Source: Desulfobacterales bacterium
GTDB lineage: Bacteria > Desulfobacterota > Dissulfuribacteria > Dissulfuribacterales > JAMONC01
Length of the DNA stretch: 7,555 nt
Direction of reading: 5' to 3'
Assembly: GCA_027066725.1 (NCBI GenBank)
Contig: JAMONC010000303.1
Location: 1 to 7,555, forward strand
The number at the start of each line of letters is the position of its first letter. The first letter of the stretch is position 1. A program made the position numbers and the translations under genes. Below are positions 6,476 through 7,555 of this stretch, piece after piece. The notes beneath the pieces were generated by a model, which ran no database searches, was not told the origin of the DNA, and saw only the letters and a list, made by a program, of their open reading frames with translations.

Positions 6476-6492
6476 TTCATAGCTCAAATACT

Positions 6493-7413
6493 TTATTCAC
6501 TCTGTGGTTTAGCCACTATAATAGGTATACCATTTTGGCTTTTTATAGCCTTTTTAAGGGCAGTTAGATCTATATCTAACTGCCCATGTATATCTTGTTG
6601 GTCACTTATAAGTTTTAGTGCATAAAAAAAAGGATGCTTTATTTTATGCTCAAAATCAGGGAAAACCTGAACCCAGCACTTTTTTTGTGCCCACCCCACC
6701 TTTATAGGTTGATATATTATTTGTACAAGTGTACCAACAGGCACTAAAGGGAAAAGCGTCTTTATATCTTCAGGATACATCCTTATGCATCCATGACTTA
6801 CCCTTCTACCAACTCCCCATGGTTTATTAGTGCCATGTATTCCATAAAATAATCTAGATAGCCTAAGTATATAATTCCCTAAAGGATTATCCGGACCTGG
6901 TGGTACTTCTGGAGGTAAATCAGGTTCTTCCTTTCTAACAGATGGTGGTACATACCAAGTAGGATTTTTGTTTTTACATCTTACTGTATAAAGTCCAAGC
7001 TGGGTTAAAAACCCCTCCTTTGCTATTCCAACAGGTCCTGTAGCAAACATAAAAGTGCCATGTTCTTTAAAAAAATAATAAAGCCTCATCTCTGCAAGAT
7101 TTACTACAATACCAGATGCAAGATGATTATTAGGTAAAATAAACTCTGTAGGAATTATGACTTTTGTCCCAGGCGGTGGTAGCCAAGGATCCACCTTAGG
7201 ATTAGCTAAGGTTATTTGGTTGTAGCCAAGATCATATCTTCTTGCTATATCTAAAAGAGTATCATTTGCTCCTACTTTAACAGTTTTTATTTCTCCATAT
7301 ACACTTTGTCCTGGAATAAGTTTAAAAAAAAGTAAAGAAAAAGCCTTAGAAGGTAAAAGAATAAATAAAGATATAAAAGAGACTAATAAAATTTTTAAGA
7401 CCTTACATCTCAT
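6493..7413 (-). CDS. LysM-containing L,D-transpeptidase of the ErfK/YbiS type
   Basis: The 306-residue protein begins with a signal peptide (about 1-26). A LysM domain follows (about 44-88, VKVGANDTLLDIARRY to GTKVIIP) that binds glycan strands. The YkuD catalytic domain (about 101-233) carries GIHGTN with His193 and the complete SHGCIRM motif with catalytic Cys209 and Arg211. Domain order and motifs match the E. coli enzymes ErfK, YbiS and YcfS, which join the C-terminal lysine of Lpp to diaminopimelate in peptidoglycan. The neighbouring lipoprotein, whose stop lies 17 bases away on the opposite strand, is the obvious candidate substrate; that is inference. A tail of about 70 residues after the domain is of unknown role. 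The ATG at 7413 is preceded only by a weak Shine-Dalgarno (TAAG). A perfect 12-bp inverted repeat lies within the tail's coding sequence. Confidence 0.93.
   Translation of the reverse strand: MRCKVLKILLVSFISLFILLPSKAFSLLFFKLIPGQSVYGEIKTVKVGANDTLLDIARRYDLGYNQITLANPKVDPWLPPPGTKVIIPTEFILPNNHLASGIVVNLAEMRLYYFFKEHGTFMFATGPVGIAKEGFLTQLGLYTVRCKNKNPTWYVPPSVRKEEPDLPPEVPPGPDNPLGNYILRLSRLFYGIHGTNKPWGVGRRVSHGCIRMYPEDIKTLFPLVPVGTLVQIIYQPIKVGWAQKKCWVQVFPDFEHKIKHPFFYALKLISDQQDIHGQLDIDLTALKKAIKSQNGIPIIVAKPQSE
6558..6585. repeat. Perfect 12-bp inverted repeat with 4-base loop inside the LysM L,D-transpeptidase gene
   Basis: GGGCAGTTAGAT (6558-6569), loop CTAT, then ATCTAACTGCCC (6574-6585). It is the strongest hairpin I found in the window. 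No T-run follows it closely on either strand, so it is not a standard intrinsic terminator. On the plus strand it lies 82 bases past the lipoprotein stop, where it could cap or protect the 3' end of that transcript. On the minus strand it falls in the coding sequence for the C-terminal tail. Confidence 0.75.
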
Positions 7414-7555
7414 AATCTTATTAAGATATCATAAAGAGAAAATTTTTTAAGTTGCTATTTCTATTATGGACTCATTTTAAATAAAATTATTTTATTGTCT
7501 AAGACTATAAGTTTTTGTAGAATTACAGAATTTATTTTAAGAATGCCTTATTAAG
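7414..7555. other. Non-coding upstream region of the LysM L,D-transpeptidase gene, with short palindromes
   Basis: No reading frame is supported here. It should hold the promoter for the minus-strand L,D-transpeptidase gene, but I could not fix a good -35/-10 pair. It contains an AT-only 17-bp palindrome (AATAAAAT-T-ATTTTATT, 7480-7496) and two copies of the near-palindrome CTTATTAAG, at 7417-7425 (just before the start codon) and 7547-7555 (at the window edge). Confidence 0.4.

Noticed and set aside
5932..6480. Long alanine- and serine-rich N-terminal extension of the minus-strand L,D-transpeptidase frame, reaching an ATG at 6480
   Set aside because: It is the antisense of the lipoprotein gene, whose GCT/GCA-rich codons leave the opposite frame open. 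The lipoprotein has a lipobox, a strong ribosome binding site and a promoter; the antisense extension has none of these.
6537..6555. Possible terminator after the lipoprotein gene (GGCT/AGCC stem followed by TTTTT)
   Set aside because: The 4-bp stem is too short to call, although the T-run follows directly. The larger inverted repeat at 6558-6585 is the more notable structure.

Overview
The window is an AT-rich chromosomal stretch from a diderm (Gram-negative) bacterium. Evidence for an outer membrane is a lipoprotein of the Lpp/OprI type and two periplasmic-type L,D-transpeptidases. The gene order DUF4390 protein, NtrY-like kinase, NtrX-like sigma-54 activator is one I associate with Desulfobacterota (former Deltaproteobacteria). 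A low-GC, possibly thermophilic member of that group is the best guess, but the window does not fix the taxon.

Layout. Bases 1-188 are AT-rich with no gene I can support. Bases 189-4445 (+ strand) hold a compact three-gene operon: a membrane-anchored DUF4390 protein, a large NtrY-type sensor histidine kinase whose start overlaps the end of the first gene, and an NtrX-type response regulator (REC, AAA+, Fis HTH). Bases 4447-5931 (- strand) hold plsY, the glycerol-3-phosphate acyltransferase, preceded 18 bp upstream by an L,D-transpeptidase with a WTxGC active-site loop and an unusual C-terminal extension. ntrX and plsY converge with a single base between their stop codons. Bases 5932-6097 are a divergent intergenic region carrying the lipoprotein promoter. 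Bases 6098-6475 (+) encode an alanine-zipper lipoprotein ending in lysine. Bases 6493-7413 (-) encode a LysM plus YkuD L,D-transpeptidase of the classic ErfK/YbiS type. Bases 7414-7555 are non-coding.

How the parts fit. The first half is signalling: kinase and activator are a probable cognate pair, with the DUF4390 protein as an envelope partner of unknown function. The second half is envelope building: plsY makes the first phospholipid precursor, and the lipoprotein with its two flanking L,D-transpeptidases looks like a self-contained outer-membrane-to-peptidoglycan tethering cassette. By E. coli precedent the LysM enzyme would attach the lipoprotein's C-terminal lysine to diaminopimelate. 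The other enzyme belongs to a different YkuD subgroup and could attach, trim or detach.

Most notable are the tether cassette, the long alanine zipper with an in-phase internal repeat, the EF-hand-like loop and missing normal start codon of the first transpeptidase, a perfect 12-bp inverted repeat inside the second, and a sharp base-composition break inside ntrY. I did not see transposons, CRISPR arrays, tRNAs or rRNAs.
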